Assembly (NCBI GenBank): GCA_000226015.1
Contig: JH153573.1
Span: forward strand, 251,495 to 315,494
Length of the DNA: 64,000 nucleotides
Direction of reading: 5' to 3'
From: Mnemiopsis leidyi
Lineage: Eukaryota; Ctenophora; Tentaculata; Lobata; Bolinopsidae
Made by a program: the position numbers and the translations under genes. This document shows positions 62,344 to 64,000 of the stretch, piece by piece. Numbering within the stretch: position 1 is the first letter of the stretch; every line of letters begins with the position of its first letter. Under the pieces are notes generated by a model. That model was not told where the DNA came from. It made no database searches and saw only the letters and a list, made by a program, of their open reading frames with translations.

Positions 62344-63023
62344 CAGGGTGGTTTTAAAATTTGGGTGCATCTTACATGGAAAATAAAATTGCTCATAACT
62401 TTACTTCTGATCAATATTTTTTGATGAAACTTTTAGAATTTGTTTGTTGTGCCTCTGAGATGATATACCAAAGTTTTTGGACTGATGCGACGGACCATTT
62501 GGGCCTGATGCGCAAAAGTACGCAAAAGTACGCTAAAATTTAAAAATCGTCAAATTTTCTCCAATCGTCCTAAAAATTAGGATGCACCATTTTTCAGTTA
62601 CCAAGAAAGAATCCTGAAAATTTTATCAAAGAATAATATTAAGAACCCAAGCTGAGACCGTTTTTGGAATCAGAAGTAAGAGAATTGATGGGCTGGTATT
62701 TAAAAATGTTTATAACTTAGGTTCAGGACTGCATTTATTAATGAAATTTTCGGGATTTCTTCTCGGTGACTAAGAATTATGCAAACCAAGTTTTATGATG
62801 ATTCAAGCAAATTTGACGATTTTGAAATTTTAGCGTACTTTTGCGCACCTTTGCGCATCAGACCCAAATGGCCCATCGCATCAGTTGAAAAACTTTAGTA
62901 TATCATCTTAGAGGCACAACTAACAAATTCTGAAAGTTTTATCAAAAAATATTGACCAGAAATAATGTTATGAGCAATTTTCTTTTCCATGTAAGGATGC
63001 ACCCAAATTTTAAAACCACCCTG
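62344..63023. mobile_element. Fold-back MITE, TA target site, long inverted repeats
   Basis: Ends CAGGGTGGTTTTAAAATTTG and its complement CAAATTTTAAAACCACCCTG are perfect, each flanked by TA (62342-62343, 63024-63025). Complementarity continues with mismatches for about 200 bp per arm (GGTGCATCTTACATGGAAAA, then GCTCATAA, GTTGTGCCTCT, GATGCGCAAAAGTACGC and partners). Total 680 bp, no transposase. TA duplication fits the Tc1/mariner superfamily. Confidence 0.9.
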
Positions 63024-63439
63024 TATTTACTCTCATAACTACACTTTGCAAACACGAGTTTAAGTAACACAAGTTTATCGGTCAAATTAAATCATGAAAA
63101 CTGTTTTGTGTTATTCTTTAGACAAGTTTATTGGTGAAATTTAATCAAGATTCGATATTGAGAATTGGATCAATCTGCAATCTGCATGAACATGTCCTCA
63201 TGTACTAAAGCACTGTGTGAATGGGTCCGGTTGGGTCCCTTCTTCCTTGCAAATGAAGCAAATCCTCTTTTTCATTTTGGTTGCAGTCTGAGAATGTTGT
63301 AGGAAAAGGTTGACAACCTTGTGTCGCGGACTTCTCACGATGTTGCGCATTTCAGCACCGCCTAAGCACTATGACTAAGGCATCTTATTCTTAGGAGCGC
63401 AAGGAAGGATGATCAATCATCTTTAATTTAATTGGATTC

Positions 63440-63599
63440 CCGGACTATATGAAGACAAAATTATACGAAGACAATGCTATATGGTGTCATCGGATCCGTG
63501 TCTAACCCTAACCCTAACCCTAACCATAACTCTAAAAACCCTAACCCTTACCCTAACCCTAACAAGGTCTTCATATAGCCCAGTCTTCATATAGTCCGG
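63440..63599. repeat. Interstitial telomere-type (CCCTAA)n block enclosed by an inverted repeat
   Basis: About 65 bp of CCCTAA units, partly degenerate (CCATAA, CTCTAA, CCCTTA), at 63501-63565. It is enclosed by CCGGACTATATGAAGAC and its perfect complement GTCTTCATATAGTCCGG. A second imperfect copy of the CTTCATATAG motif lies just inside the right arm. Confidence 0.9.
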
Positions 63600-64000
63600 T
63601 TACCGTTCTACGGCGATAATGTCAGACAACTTTTTACTTTGTAATTTCGTTTCAATCATACTTTGAACATAAGATTAAGATGAAAAAGTCAATATCAAGT
63701 TTTAACTTGCTCTGATTTTTGTAGAACTAGATGACAGATGGTACACTAAATCCATGTCAATTCATTGTTGACAACTGACCTAGCACCTTCGTGCAACTAG
63801 ATGTAAATCTATTGTGTGACAATTTATAAAATCTTGTCTACTCAACAAACAAACTAATTCTAGAAAATAAAACTTAGTTTATCATATTCACAAAGGGAAA
63901 CTAACATCTTGTGATTGTGTTAACACGACTCATCAAGTTTGCCAACAAGCTGCTAATTGGACAGTTACTAAATTAAGTAAATCACATAAATTCACAGCCA

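Larger units (their letters stand above)
61091..64000. other. Right-hand intergenic region
   Basis: 3' flank of the long paralogue. No further gene is supported; short frames lack any domain signal. The first AATAAA downstream of the stop that I can see is near 62077, so the 3' end of the transcript is uncertain. Mobile-element and telomere-type features are listed separately. Confidence 0.6.

Noticed and set aside
63501-63565. Chromosome end (telomere)
   Set aside because: Short, degenerate and followed by ordinary unique sequence on both sides, enclosed in an inverted repeat.

Overview
The window is eukaryotic and almost certainly from an invertebrate animal. Genes are split by GT-AG introns of about 0.15 to 14 kb, the DNA is AT-rich, short dispersed repeats and inverted-repeat transposon remnants are common, and one interstitial block of CCCTAA animal telomere repeat is present. 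The gene set (splicing factor PRPF8, a transmembrane semaphorin, a rhodopsin-class receptor) is animal. The species cannot be fixed from sequence alone. A resemblance of the last gene pair to acidic skeletal-matrix proteins of corals makes a cnidarian possible, but that is from memory and unverified.

Layout. (1) 61-11909, minus strand: the first 13 coding exons of PRPF8 (about 1,010 residues, phases all consistent); the gene runs off the left edge. Its 4.65-kb twelfth intron holds, on the opposite strand, a complete two-exon GPCR gene (3147-4377), a tRNA-derived SINE and two copies of a ~215-bp repeat that bracket the receptor. (2) 11910-18170: intergenic, rich in mobile elements (a pogo/Tigger-like element, a hAT-like MITE with an 8-bp target duplication inside an older SINE-like repeat, more SINE bodies, a 262-N gap). 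(3) 18171-44296, plus strand: a 16-exon transmembrane semaphorin (signal peptide, sema, PSI, TM, ~160-residue tail), with a 14-kb intron rich in CACGTG sites and one apparent single-base frame disruption in exon 12. (4) 44297-54325: about 10 kb without a recognised gene but with several DNA-structure features: a ~640-bp imperfect palindrome built on TTGGCGCCAA, a 51-bp near-perfect palindrome, and a 976-bp terminal-inverted-repeat element carrying a HIRAN-like peptide. (5) 54326-61090, plus strand: a tandem pair of related secreted, probably GPI-anchored, cysteine-containing proteins. The first is short with one frameshift; the second has grown to 1,104 residues by expansion of acidic and Gly/Asn/Lys repeats. 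(6) 61091-64000: intergenic, with a TA-flanked fold-back MITE and a telomere-repeat block enclosed by a short inverted repeat.

The genes do not form one pathway: PRPF8 is a housekeeping spliceosome component, while the receptor, semaphorin and GPI-protein pair are cell-surface or secreted genes. The least explained items are the GPI-protein pair, the 640-bp palindrome and the HIRAN-bearing element.
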